Assembly: GCF_042850945.1 (NCBI RefSeq)
Contig: NZ_AP031496.1
Location: 3,658,001 to 3,722,000, forward strand
Direction: 5' to 3'
Length of the DNA stretch: 64,000 bases
Source: Halioxenophilus aromaticivorans
GTDB lineage: Bacteria; Pseudomonadota; Gammaproteobacteria; Pseudomonadales; Cellvibrionaceae
Below the pieces are notes generated by a model, which made no database searches, had not been told where the DNA came from, and was given only the letters and a program-made list of their open reading frames with translations. The position numbers and the translations under genes were made by a program. Positions 27,758 to 35,466 of this stretch are shown piece after piece (positions within the stretch are counted from its first letter, which is position 1; every line of letters starts with the position of its first letter).

Positions 27758-27760
27758 CAG
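27751..27760. promoter_or_regulatory. Candidate GntR operator O2, overlapping the prp -35 box
   Basis: TTGTCTACAG has the same TTGTC/ACA(A/G) half-site layout as O1 and O3. It is 63 bases from O1. It overlaps the predicted -35 element of the prp promoter, so binding would exclude RNA polymerase. Confidence 0.5.
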
Positions 27761-27814
27761 ATCAGAGCCATGACCTTGGTCTAGTAGGGCTTATCGAGGG
27801 TGGGAATTGAGAAA

Positions 27815-27824
27815 TTGTCGACAA
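27815..27824. promoter_or_regulatory. Candidate GntR operator O3 (perfect palindrome)
   Basis: TTGTCGACAA is a perfect 10-base palindrome of the type bound by FadR-group GntR proteins (TTGTN2ACAA). It lies 64 bases from O2 towards the divergent exporter gene, so it could serve either gene or form a loop with O1/O2. Confidence 0.55.
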
Positions 27825-28000
27825 CCGGAAGCCGTGCCCCTCGACAGACGCTATAGAACCGGCTGTGTAATCGTATTCATTTAACGACTTATGATCGGTT
27901 TTTGGTTAGAATCCATATCGATTGACACTATCAACTATATTACGCAATGAGGACGTAACAGTTATTCCGCTGACTGCGCCCTTCAGCAACTAACCATGAC

Positions 28001-29230
28001 ATGAACGATACTGAGGAGTTGTCCTTGCAACCCACCGGCAAGACCTATTTTTTCATTGCAGCCCTTCTGGCTGGCACCATTGCATTGGCTCCCTTTGCCC
28101 TGGATACGTATCTCCCCGCCTTTCCTGAAATGGCACAAGCCCTGAGTACCAGCGTCCACGATATCTCGCTGACCATTGGCGTTTACGTTTTCTTCTTGGC
28201 ATTGGGACAATTGGTTGGCGGCCCCCTAGCAGATCAATTTGGACGTTCCCGCATTATGATTGGCGGCGTGGCGGTGTTTGCCATTGCCAGCATGGTGATG
28301 AGTTATGTAACGACGTTTTCCGATTTGATGATCGCCAGAGTATTTCAGGCGCTTGGAGGCGGCTTAGCCACCGTATGCGTATCCGCCATTGTTAGGGATC
28401 GGTTTTCTGGCAAAGAGGCTGCGCGCTTTTTTAGCACCATTGGCCTCATTATGATTTTAGCGCCAGCGGTTGCTCCCTCCCTGGGCAGCATTTTGTTGGA
28501 GATGTTTGGCTGGCGGTCCATATTTATTTTTCTGACCGTCTATGCTTTGGTGCTCATCCCTTTAATATCACTGGGTTTATTTGGCAACGCACCTAAATTC
28601 GTGCCACAACCTTCTACCGGATCTTTGTTGCAAAAGTACAAGGCAGTACTGCAAACCACATCCGCCATGCCGTATTTATTTATACAAACCATGTCATTTG
28701 CGGTGATGCTAAGCTTTTTAGGCCACGCTTCGTTTATATATCAAGAGCATTTTGGCGCCAGCACAACGCTATTTCCAATTCTGCTGGGGTGTAACGTGGC
28801 GCTCATGATTATTATGAATTTATGTAATCGGGTTGCCCTGAACAAGCACGACCCAGACACCATTATGCGCTGGGCATTGATTGCACAGTGTTTAGGAGTA
28901 ACTGCGCTATTGGCCGTGGTTTTATTTTCCCCCTCGCTAACTTTATTTTTACCCGCCATGGTCATAACCATTGGCACAATGGGTGCCTCAACCCCCAATT
29001 GCCAAGCTTGCTTTATGGAGTATTTCGACACCCTAAGTGGAACTGCGGCGGCGGTTTTGGGCGCCAGTCAATTTGCACTGGCTGCACTGATCACATCAGT
29101 GGCGACGATTCTATTACCTGAATCGCTCTTTTATATCGTTGCGGTGCAAGCTATTTGTGCTTACGTCAGTTTAATCCTGGCATTACGCTTTGCTAAAATG
29201 CCTAGCCCTGCTACCAGCGCCAATCACTAA
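28001..29230 (+). CDS. Bcr/CflA family multidrug efflux MFS transporter
   Basis: The protein has about 409 residues and 12 transmembrane helices. Helix 1 shows the Bcr/CflA motif APFALDTYLPAFPEMA. Motif A-like GGPLADQFGRSRIMIGG follows helix 2, and RVFQALGGG.ATVCVSAIVRD lies in helix 4. It should export drugs or small metabolites by proton antiport. Start choice: the ATG at 28001 has no ribosome-binding site, whereas GAGGAG (28013-28018) sits six bases before an in-frame TTG at 28025, which may be the true start. It is divergent from the prp operon and shares the operator region, so it may export an organic acid or be co-regulated (inference). Confidence 0.85.
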   Translation: MNDTEELSLQPTGKTYFFIAALLAGTIALAPFALDTYLPAFPEMAQALSTSVHDISLTIGVYVFFLALGQLVGGPLADQFGRSRIMIGGVAVFAIASMVMSYVTTFSDLMIARVFQALGGGLATVCVSAIVRDRFSGKEAARFFSTIGLIMILAPAVAPSLGSILLEMFGWRSIFIFLTVYALVLIPLISLGLFGNAPKFVPQPSTGSLLQKYKAVLQTTSAMPYLFIQTMSFAVMLSFLGHASFIYQEHFGASTTLFPILLGCNVALMIIMNLCNRVALNKHDPDTIMRWALIAQCLGVTALLAVVLFSPSLTLFLPAMVITIGTMGASTPNCQACFMEYFDTLSGTAAAVLGASQFALAALITSVATILLPESLFYIVAVQAICAYVSLILALRFAKMPSPATSANH

Positions 29231-29243
29231 ATAATTGTGTGGG

Positions 29244-29270
29244 GTGAACTGCCGTATTCCGGCAGTTCAC
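29244..29270 (+). terminator. Hairpin after the Bcr/CflA gene
   Basis: A perfect 11-bp stem, GTGAACTGCCG / CGGCAGTTCAC, with a five-base loop begins 13 bases after the stop. No T-run follows directly, so termination efficiency is uncertain, but the position and stability support a terminator. Confidence 0.6.
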
Positions 29271-29515
29271 ATACCGCCGGGAAAATACTATAAAAATAGA
29301 CCGGACAAACCCCCTCCCACAACCGAACAACCCACCTCGTTTTGTTTAATAAAATACTATTTTTGTTCGAATAGTTCACATCCTACTTGCCTTCAGTCGA
29401 ATCTGTACTATTTCTTTTAGTTGTTTCAAACATAAAATAATCATTGCGAATGACATTAATCGAGTCGCCCTAGCGGCTACTGTTTCACAGATTTAATGAT
29501 CGCAGGGAGGCAACA

Positions 29516-29575
29516 ATGAATTTAACCGCCCAAGAAAATATTCACAGCAAACAAATAACGTTATTTGGTCTTTAA
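29516..29575 (+). CDS. Putative 19-aa leader peptide upstream of the porin
   Basis: A short ORF (MNLTAQENIHSKQITLFGL) has a strong Shine-Dalgarno, AGGGAGG (29504-29510), five bases before its ATG. That is better than the weak ACAGG preceding the porin start at 29630. It ends 54 bases before the porin gene. It has no run of a single amino acid that would indicate classical attenuation. It could be a translated leader that controls the porin, or a small protein. The evidence is the ribosome-binding site and position only. Confidence 0.4.
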   Translation: MNLTAQENIHSKQITLFGL

Positions 29576-29629
29576 CCAGTAATTGCACAGACGCATCCCG
29601 CTGATGTCACTCCACACACAGGTTTAAGT

Positions 29630-30838
29630 ATGAAAAAACACAATCGCCTAGTCGGATTAGGCCTAGTTGTAGCTTTGGCGCAGACTGCCAACGCTGCCGA
29701 CGTACGATTAAACGGATTTATGTCCGTTGGTGCTGGCAAACTATTAAACTCTGGCACTAGCCGCGACCACTTAAGCACGTTACTTTTAGCTGGCGTAGAA
29801 ACCGGCGGCGGGGAATCCCCAGCGACCTACACCGCAGATGCAGCCACCCAGGGCATCTATAATGAGGATTTAAGTTTCCGCCCGGACTCCAACTACGGCT
29901 TACAAATCACCGCCGCCCTCGGTGATGGCCTATCCGCCACTGGCCAAATTACTGGTAACGGCGGTGAAAACTTTGATGCGGTAGTTTCCTGGGCCTACCT
30001 AAGCTACACCTTTAACGACAATTACACACTTATGGTAGGCCGACAACGGATGCCATTATTTTACTACTCCGATTTTATTGATGTTGGCTACGCCTATCAT
30101 TGGATTCGCCCACCCACCACACTCGCGGCGAGTGAAGGCGACACTATTGAGGGAATTAAGCTACGCGGAACGTGGTTAGCCGGCGACTGGGATATTTCGT
30201 CCGATATCTACTACGGTGCATCCAAACAGGAAATCAACCGCGGAGGCAGTCAATACACGGTGGAGTCGGTGGACACCGGTGGTTTTGCTTTAAAAGCCAG
30301 CAATGGCACGATTACCTTACGTGCCAGCATGTTGGATTCCAGCGCGATCATCAGCGGCAACCCATTAGTCCAAGCGTTTAATCAGGGTACGCGAGACAAT
30401 CCCTTGCAAAATACCTTTTACGGATTAGCGGCCCATATAAACATCGCCAACGCTTTTGTGGTCTCTGAATGGACCCGCAACGACAACAAGGAAAATTATT
30501 TAGCGCTATTTGAAGTGAGTGGCTCTGAAGACACCACAGGCTGGTACATTTCCGCGGGCGCCCGTTTTGGTAAAGTTACACCTCATATCACCTACGGCGA
30601 AAACGAGTCTAACTACAAAGGTGAAACACTGCTTGGGGAAAGCCAATTTACCGGGGGTTTCAGCTCCGTCACCATTGGTCTGCGCTGGGATTTTCACAGC
30701 AGTGCCGCCTTTAAAATGGAATACGAAACTCGCTCCGATGATAGCGACGATTACTTCCAGAACTCGGCAGGCGGATTTGGCTACGGCGACGGCTACGAGG
30801 CTGACTTAATTTCGTTTTCTTTCGACGCAATTTTCTAA
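29630..30838 (+). CDS. Porin-like outer-membrane protein
   Basis: The 402-residue protein has a signal peptide ending ANAA (residue 22) and then a porin-type start (DVRLNGFMSVGAGK). Alternating amphipathic strands follow, with motifs such as DNYTLMVGRQRMPLFYYSDF and YAYHWIRPP near residue 145. The protein ends in a final strand with terminal Phe (SFSFDAIF), the outer-membrane assembly signal. It probably forms a trimeric 16-stranded general or anion-selective porin. The next gene, 18 bases downstream, encodes a small phosphate-binding-like periplasmic protein. The pair is plausibly one operon involved in anion uptake (inference). Confidence 0.8.
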   Translation: MKKHNRLVGLGLVVALAQTANAADVRLNGFMSVGAGKLLNSGTSRDHLSTLLLAGVETGGGESPATYTADAATQGIYNEDLSFRPDSNYGLQITAALGDGLSATGQITGNGGENFDAVVSWAYLSYTFNDNYTLMVGRQRMPLFYYSDFIDVGYAYHWIRPPTTLAASEGDTIEGIKLRGTWLAGDWDISSDIYYGASKQEINRGGSQYTVESVDTGGFALKASNGTITLRASMLDSSAIISGNPLVQAFNQGTRDNPLQNTFYGLAAHINIANAFVVSEWTRNDNKENYLALFEVSGSEDTTGWYISAGARFGKVTPHITYGENESNYKGETLLGESQFTGGFSSVTIGLRWDFHSSAAFKMEYETRSDDSDDYFQNSAGGFGYGDGYEADLISFSFDAIF

Positions 30839-30856
30839 CCAGAGGAGTAAAACATT

Positions 30857-31291
30857 ATGCCATTCGTTTCACTCCATCGTTTCATTGCTTGCCTATTGCT
30901 AACCACGTTTTTCTGTGTGTCAGGTTGGGCACAAGCCGGCGTTGTGGTCATTGTGCACCCAAGCAACGCCAATGCATTGTCAGCCACGGATATTTCCAGG
31001 CTTTTTTTAGGTAAGAAGCGCTCTTTCCCTGACGGCAATGAAGCTATCCCGATAGATCAATCAGATAGCTCACCAATCCGCGCGGCGTTCACCGAAACCG
31101 TGCTTAAGAAAAACGAGCAGCAGATTAAATCCTACTGGGCCCAGCAACTGTTTACGGGTAAAGGCACTCCACCTAAAGCCGTGGGTAATTCTTCCGAAGT
31201 TAAAAAGTTGGTGGCGAGCAACCCGGCCTTAATTGGCTATGTTGATTCGGCTGAGGTTGATGACTCTGTGAAAGTGGTTGCGGAGTTTTAG
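30857..31291 (+). CDS. Small periplasmic PstS-like (phosphate-binding) protein
   Basis: The 144-residue protein has a signal peptide (ending WAQAG near residue 27). It then shows one lobe of the PstS-type periplasmic-binding fold: VVIVHPSNANALSATDISRLFLGKK, where the DI..IFLGK element is typical, IPIDQSDSSPIRAAFTETVL and a terminal LIGYVDSAEVDDSVKVV. It is about half the length of PstS (about 320-350 aa), so only part of the two-lobe binding site is present. Such short proteins are usually annotated as phosphate ABC transporter substrate-binding. AGAGGAG precedes the ATG, 18 bases after the porin stop. No ABC permease genes are adjacent. Confidence 0.78.
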   Translation: MPFVSLHRFIACLLLTTFFCVSGWAQAGVVVIVHPSNANALSATDISRLFLGKKRSFPDGNEAIPIDQSDSSPIRAAFTETVLKKNEQQIKSYWAQQLFTGKGTPPKAVGNSSEVKKLVASNPALIGYVDSAEVDDSVKVVAEF

Positions 31292-31298
31292 CGAGCCA

Positions 31299-31354
31299 CA
31301 GGCTGGCCTGCTTTGGCATCGCCAGCCTGCGCTGCTGCCACGGCTAACCGTGGC
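31299..31354. terminator. Converging hairpins between the PstS-like gene and truD
   Basis: CAGGCTGGC (31299-31307) pairs perfectly with GCCAGCCTG (31321-31329). A second stem, GCCACGG-CTAA-CCGTGGC (31337-31354), contains the truD stop codon in its loop. Together they form a bidirectional stop for the two converging transcripts. Confidence 0.5.
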
Positions 31355-32348
31355 GATTTAACTCTCGATAATTAAACAGTTCTCGCAATACTGCCGTGGC
31401 AAATTGGCCCGGCGGCAACTGAAAGCTCAATTCCAGTGCGTCGTCTTGCCAGCGCCAGCTCAAATTTGCCGGCATCAGCACCAACGGCCTGCGCTCTTGC
31501 TTTAAGCCTTGGTGTTCCAAGGCATCGCACCACACTGAATATTCTTCCACCAACGCTTGTTCTAACAATAGAGCGTCATCTTGGCTCGCTAAACGCCCCC
31601 TCCCCCACATTGGTCCGCTGGGATAGTCGCTGTCTAATACGTCTCCAGGTATCGCTTGCTGCCAATTACTCAGAACAACACGTTTAGCAAGCATTACGTT
31701 AAACAAATAAGAACGTGCCGCCGACAGCACAAAGCTTTTCTGCTTACGGTTTTTTATCCGCTTGCCATCTTGGAACCAGGCTTGGGCCTGGACAAGGTTT
31801 TCGCCACTGATGCCAAATCGTTGTTCGCCAAAATAGTTAGGCACTCCCTGATATTTTATGGCTGATAATCGCTGCTCCAGATCTGCTTGGGCTGCATTTT
31901 TATCGATGTCGCGAATGACAATAATAAATCGATTGCCTAGGTGATCACCGCGCCGCAGTTTTTTATGGTGTCGTGCTGCTTTTAGTATTTTGTAATTTGG
32001 GGAGTTGAAACCGGACCAGTCCATTTTAGCTTGGCCAGGCAACTGCACACTGAACCATTGCTGGGTGACGGCATAGCGATCTTTTAAACCCGCTAGGCCC
32101 ACCGCCGAGACATCAACGTTACAATACTCAGCCAATAGGCGAGCCACCCAATGGGAGTTCTCGCCGTCTTTTTCCACCAGCACATAATGGTGCTCGCCCT
32201 CGTTGGAAAAACTTTCAGGGAAAATTTCCTGTACAACAAAATCAGCGTTGGCGGCTTTTAAAATACCGCTCCATTCCGGCTTGCCAAGTGCATAGGGAAA
32301 ATCGAGGGAAAATTGAGACTCTGTCTCTTGCGGTACCGAATGCGTCAT
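31344..32348 (-). CDS. truD: tRNA pseudouridine(13) synthase TruD
   Basis: The 334-residue enzyme makes pseudouridine 13 in tRNA-Glu. The catalytic GLKDRYA motif is at residues 87-93 with Asp90. The TruD insertion domain and conserved NYFGEQRFG follow. Its start codon overlaps the ispF stop by four bases, so the two are translationally coupled at the end of the ftsB-ispD-ispF-truD run. The surE-pcm-nlpD-rpoS genes that commonly follow truD in gammaproteobacteria are absent; a convergent gene follows. Confidence 0.95.
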   Translation of the reverse strand: MTHSVPQETESQFSLDFPYALGKPEWSGILKAANADFVVQEIFPESFSNEGEHHYVLVEKDGENSHWVARLLAEYCNVDVSAVGLAGLKDRYAVTQQWFSVQLPGQAKMDWSGFNSPNYKILKAARHHKKLRRGDHLGNRFIIVIRDIDKNAAQADLEQRLSAIKYQGVPNYFGEQRFGISGENLVQAQAWFQDGKRIKNRKQKSFVLSAARSYLFNVMLAKRVVLSNWQQAIPGDVLDSDYPSGPMWGRGRLASQDDALLLEQALVEEYSVWCDALEHQGLKQERRPLVLMPANLSWRWQDDALELSFQLPPGQFATAVLRELFNYRELNRHG

Positions 32349-32827
32349 GGCGAGTAAGCCGGCATCAGCAACACTGTCGCCAACGCGGCTATGCCTTCTT
32401 TTCGGCCGGTGAAACCGAGTTTTTCGGTGGTTGTGGCTTTAACGTTGATGTTATCCACGGATGTTTTTAAATCCATCGCAATCGCCTCACGCATGGACTC
32501 TATGTAAGGCGCCATTTTGGGCGCTTGGGCGACGATGGTTAAATCTGCATTGCCAATGACCCAGAGTTTTTTAGTCACCTTGGCGTAAACCAACCGTAAC
32601 AACTCCCGGCTGTTCGCGTTACTGTACTGTGGGTCGGTGTCTGGAAAGTGTTTGCCGATATCACCCAACGCCGCAGCGCCCAAAAGTGCATCCGTTAGCG
32701 CGTGTAGAAGTACATCGCCGTCGGAATGGGCCACGAGGCCTTGGTGGTGGGGGATTACCACGCCACCAATAACAATTTTATCCCCCGGCCCAAAGGCGTG
32801 GACATCGAACCCCTGCCCAAGTCTCAT
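32345..32827 (-). CDS. ispF: 2-C-methyl-D-erythritol 2,4-cyclodiphosphate synthase IspF
   Basis: The 160-residue enzyme is of normal length. Zinc ligands D8, H10 (FDVH) and H42 (LLHAL) are in place, with AHSDGDV at 33-39 and FTGRKEGIAA near the end. It catalyses the fifth step of the MEP isoprenoid pathway, cyclising CDP-ME-2-phosphate. It starts two bases after ispD ends. Confidence 0.96.
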   Translation of the reverse strand: MRLGQGFDVHAFGPGDKIVIGGVVIPHHQGLVAHSDGDVLLHALTDALLGAAALGDIGKHFPDTDPQYSNANSRELLRLVYAKVTKKLWVIGNADLTIVAQAPKMAPYIESMREAIAMDLKTSVDNINVKATTTEKLGFTGRKEGIAALATVLLMPAYSP

Positions 32828-32829
32828 AC

Positions 32830-33549
32830 TTACTCCAATAAATTTGACTGACTTGCCAATATCAATTGTGCCAAGGCCAAGTCATCCGGTGTGGTTATCT
32901 TTAAATTATCGGTGCGGCCAACCACCAAACGCGGCTGAACCCCCAGATGCTCCAGCGCACTGGCCTCATCGGTTACGATAAAACCATCGCCACTGGCGTT
33001 TTGCAACGCGTTGAGTAATTCTCCGTAGCGAAACATCTGCGGCGTCTGAGCCGCCCAGGTGCGCTTACGATCCACGGTTTTATCGATGTCTGCGGGTTCT
33101 CTCGGCGAGGCATATTTCAAGGTGTCAGCCACCGGTACCGCCAGAATCCCACCCACTGGGTGATCGTGGAGTTCATCAATCATTCGGTTAATGGAGGCTG
33201 GCTGAACACAGGGTCGGGCGGCGTCGTGCACCAGCACCCAATCGTTCGATTGCGCCAGCCCCTGCAAGGCACCTAGGCCTGCGAGCACGGAATCTGCCCG
33301 TTCTGCGCCACCACCGGTGGTCACGATTTGCGGGTGCTGGCTGATGGCTAGTTGCGGCCAGTGAGGGTCGTGCTCAGCTACGGCGACAACCACTTTTCGA
33401 ACGCGCTGCACCGCCAGTAGCTTACGCAGGGTCCACTCAATAACGGTGGCATTGTGCAAAGGGAGATACTGTTTGGGGATATCGGCGGCCATACGCGAAC
33501 CAATGCCCGCCGCGGGAACCACAGCCCAGATACTTTGAGATGACGACAT
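32830..33549 (-). CDS. ispD: 2-C-methyl-D-erythritol 4-phosphate cytidylyltransferase IspD
   Basis: The 239-residue nucleotidyltransferase has the CTP-binding motif VPAAGIGSRM...PKQYLPL at 11-30. VLVHDAARPCV lies near 115 and a TDEAS motif in the C-terminal third. It converts MEP and CTP to CDP-ME in the MEP pathway. It lies nine bases after ftsB and two bases before ispF. No clear Shine-Dalgarno precedes its ATG, which suggests dependence on translation of ftsB. Confidence 0.96.
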   Translation of the reverse strand: MSSSQSIWAVVPAAGIGSRMAADIPKQYLPLHNATVIEWTLRKLLAVQRVRKVVVAVAEHDPHWPQLAISQHPQIVTTGGGAERADSVLAGLGALQGLAQSNDWVLVHDAARPCVQPASINRMIDELHDHPVGGILAVPVADTLKYASPREPADIDKTVDRKRTWAAQTPQMFRYGELLNALQNASGDGFIVTDEASALEHLGVQPRLVVGRTDNLKITTPDDLALAQLILASQSNLLE

Positions 33550-33558
33550 AGGGAGAAT

Positions 33559-33846
33559 TTAACGGGAAGCGGAGCGGGAATCTACCACTAAATAGAAGGT
33601 TTCACCCTCTTGAATCATACCCATATCTTCACGGGCCAATTCTTCGATACCGCCCAACCCTTTGCTGAGATGGGCAATTTCGATCTCTAGGGTTTTATTG
33701 CGCTTAGCATCGTGGCTATTGATCAATTGTTGGCGCTCTAGGCTGCGCTCCAGCCGTGCGATCTCGGCCAAGCTGCCATCTCCCACCCAGAGGCGCGCCT
33801 GCAATAACACAAGCAATACGACCAAACTGGCAAACATCCATTTCAT
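33559..33846 (-). CDS. ftsB: Cell division protein FtsB
   Basis: The 95-residue protein has one N-terminal transmembrane helix (MKWMFASLVVLLVLLQARLW). A leucine-zipper-like coiled coil follows (about 25-65), then the FtsB/DivIC C-terminal GGIEELAREDMGMIQEGETF. It forms the FtsQ-FtsB-FtsL complex that activates septal peptidoglycan synthesis. The eno-ftsB-ispD-ispF order is conserved in gammaproteobacteria. An intrinsic terminator lies between eno and this gene. Confidence 0.94.
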   Translation of the reverse strand: MKWMFASLVVLLVLLQARLWVGDGSLAEIARLERSLERQQLINSHDAKRNKTLEIEIAHLSKGLGGIEELAREDMGMIQEGETFYLVVDSRSASR

Positions 33847-33902
33847 GGGGCGGGTACAGCCTCGAATAATTCAGAGATTGCTTAAGTGTAAGCCTAAATT
33901 AA

Positions 33903-33927
33903 CAAAACCCCAAAAAAAGGGGCTTTG
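33903..33927 (-). terminator. Intrinsic terminator between eno and ftsB
   Basis: On the minus strand CAAAGCCCC pairs with GGGGTTTTG around a seven-T loop, with one G-T pair, and TTAATTT follows. It lies about 95 bases after the eno stop and 57 bases before ftsB, so ftsB expression requires readthrough or its own promoter. Confidence 0.6.
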
Positions 33928-33979
33928 ATTGTTCGGTTTTGTTAACCAGTCCACCACCCGAAGATTTACCCAGGTGGTG

Positions 33980-34007
33980 AGCTGGCAGCCCGGAAAAGCT
34001 ACCAGCT
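33980..34007 (-). terminator. Hairpin directly after eno
   Basis: AGCTGGCAGC and GCTACCAGCT form a 10-bp stem (one G-T pair) with an eight-base loop, 15 bases past the eno stop. No T-tract follows. It may protect the abundant eno mRNA 3' end. Confidence 0.4.
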
Positions 34008-34021
34008 TATTTGGCTAAAAC

Positions 34022-35314
34022 TTAGGCTTTGAACTCTGCCATGCCTTTGTAAGGCGCAGTGTCGGTGCCCAGCTCAGCTTCAATGCGCAGCAGACGGTTG
34101 TACTTGGCAACACGGTCGGAGCGGCATAAAGAACCGGTTTTGATTTGGCCCGCAGCAGTGGCAACCGCCAAATCGGCAATGGTGGTGTCTTCGGTTTCGC
34201 CAGAGCGGTGTGAAATCACTGCGGTGTAGCCGGCGTCCTTGGCCATTTGGATGGCGTCCAGGGTTTCAGACAGTGAGCCAATCTGGTTGAACTTGATCAA
34301 AATGGAGTTACCAACGCCCTTTTCGATGCCTTCTTTAAGGATCTTAGTGTTGGTAACGAACAAATCGTCCCCCACCAATTGCACTTTTTCACCCAACTTT
34401 TCAGTTTGGTACTTCCAGCCATTCCAATCGGACTCGTCTTGGCCGTCTTCGATGGAGATGATGGGATATTGGTCACATAGCTCAGCCAAGAAATCAGTGA
34501 AGCCTTCGGAGCTGTATACTTTGCCCTCACCGGATAGATCGTACTTACCATCTTTGTAGAACTCAGATGAGGCACAGTCCAGTGCCAGGGTGACGTCAGT
34601 GCCCAATGCGTAGCCAGCGGCTTCAGTGGCTTCTTTGATTACCGCTAATGCATCTGCGTTGGAAGCTAGATTCGGGGCAAAGCCGCCTTCATCACCCACG
34701 GCGGTGTTTAGACCTTTGGCAGTCAATACTTTTTTCAGCGAGTGAAAGATCTCTGCGCCCACCTGCAATGCTTCACCGAAGCTTTTGGCACCCACTGGCT
34801 GCACCATAAACTCTTGGATATCGACATTGTTATCGGCGTGCTCACCACCGTTAATAATGTTCATCATAGGAACCGGCATGCTGTACTGGCCGGAAGTGCC
34901 GTTGATGTCAGCGATGTGCGCGTATAGTGGGATACCCTTGTCAGCGGCAGCAGCTTTAGCAGCCGCCAGAGACACTGCCAAAATGGCGTTAGCACCCAGG
35001 GTGGCTTTGTTGTCGGTGCCGTCGGCTTTGATCATGGCGTCATCTAGGGCGCGCTGATCGGCCACGTCCATGCCAACCAATAACTCTTTGATAGTGGTGT
35101 TGATATTGGCAACGGCTTTTAAAACACCCTTACCCAGGTAACGGCTTTTGTCGCCATCGCGCAGTTCCAGTGCCTCACGCGAACCGGTAGAAGCACCAGA
35201 CGGCGCACAAGCGGTCCCTACCACACCAGATTCTAAGATTACATCGGCATTCACCGTTGGGTTGCCGCGCGAATCAAGCACTTCAAACGCTTTGATATCA
35301 ACAATTTTGGTCAT
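34022..35314 (-). CDS. eno: Enolase
   Basis: The 430-residue glycolytic enzyme interconverts 2-phosphoglycerate and phosphoenolpyruvate. Characteristic segments are RGNPTVNADV near 16, GASTGSREALELRDGD near 41, VGDEGGFAPNL near 206, catalytic LIKFNQIGS with Lys near 340 and SHRSGETEDTTIADLAVA near 368. GGAG precedes the ATG. It sits in the pyrG-kdsA-eno order. A GC-rich hairpin lies in the 152-base gap to kdsA. Confidence 0.97.
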   Translation of the reverse strand: MTKIVDIKAFEVLDSRGNPTVNADVILESGVVGTACAPSGASTGSREALELRDGDKSRYLGKGVLKAVANINTTIKELLVGMDVADQRALDDAMIKADGTDNKATLGANAILAVSLAAAKAAAADKGIPLYAHIADINGTSGQYSMPVPMMNIINGGEHADNNVDIQEFMVQPVGAKSFGEALQVGAEIFHSLKKVLTAKGLNTAVGDEGGFAPNLASNADALAVIKEATEAAGYALGTDVTLALDCASSEFYKDGKYDLSGEGKVYSSEGFTDFLAELCDQYPIISIEDGQDESDWNGWKYQTEKLGEKVQLVGDDLFVTNTKILKEGIEKGVGNSILIKFNQIGSLSETLDAIQMAKDAGYTAVISHRSGETEDTTIADLAVATAAGQIKTGSLCRSDRVAKYNRLLRIEAELGTDTAPYKGMAEFKA

Positions 35315-35356
35315 TCAATCGCTCCGAGCCTATCGTTATGTGAAAAGAAAATGACA

Positions 35357-35385
35357 CGGCCCCACCCTATCCCTAGAGCGGGCCG
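35357..35385 (-). terminator. Possible attenuator between kdsA and eno
   Basis: CGGCCC and GGGCCG form a six-bp all-GC stem with a 17-base loop. On the minus strand it is followed by TGTCATTTTCTTTTC. It lies after kdsA and 43 bases before eno, so it could end part of the kdsA transcripts and leave eno to its own promoter. Confidence 0.35.
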
Positions 35386-35466
35386 ACAGCAGTTTGGGCA
35401 TTCTACTGAAATTTGCCTAGCTTTGCCGAGCTTTTACTACCCAAAACCGAGCAGGTATGGCGTTAA

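Noticed and set aside
27922..27941. TTGACA and TATATT as promoter of the Bcr/CflA gene
   Set aside because: The spacing between the two elements is only eight bases, far below the 16-18 needed for a sigma-70 promoter.
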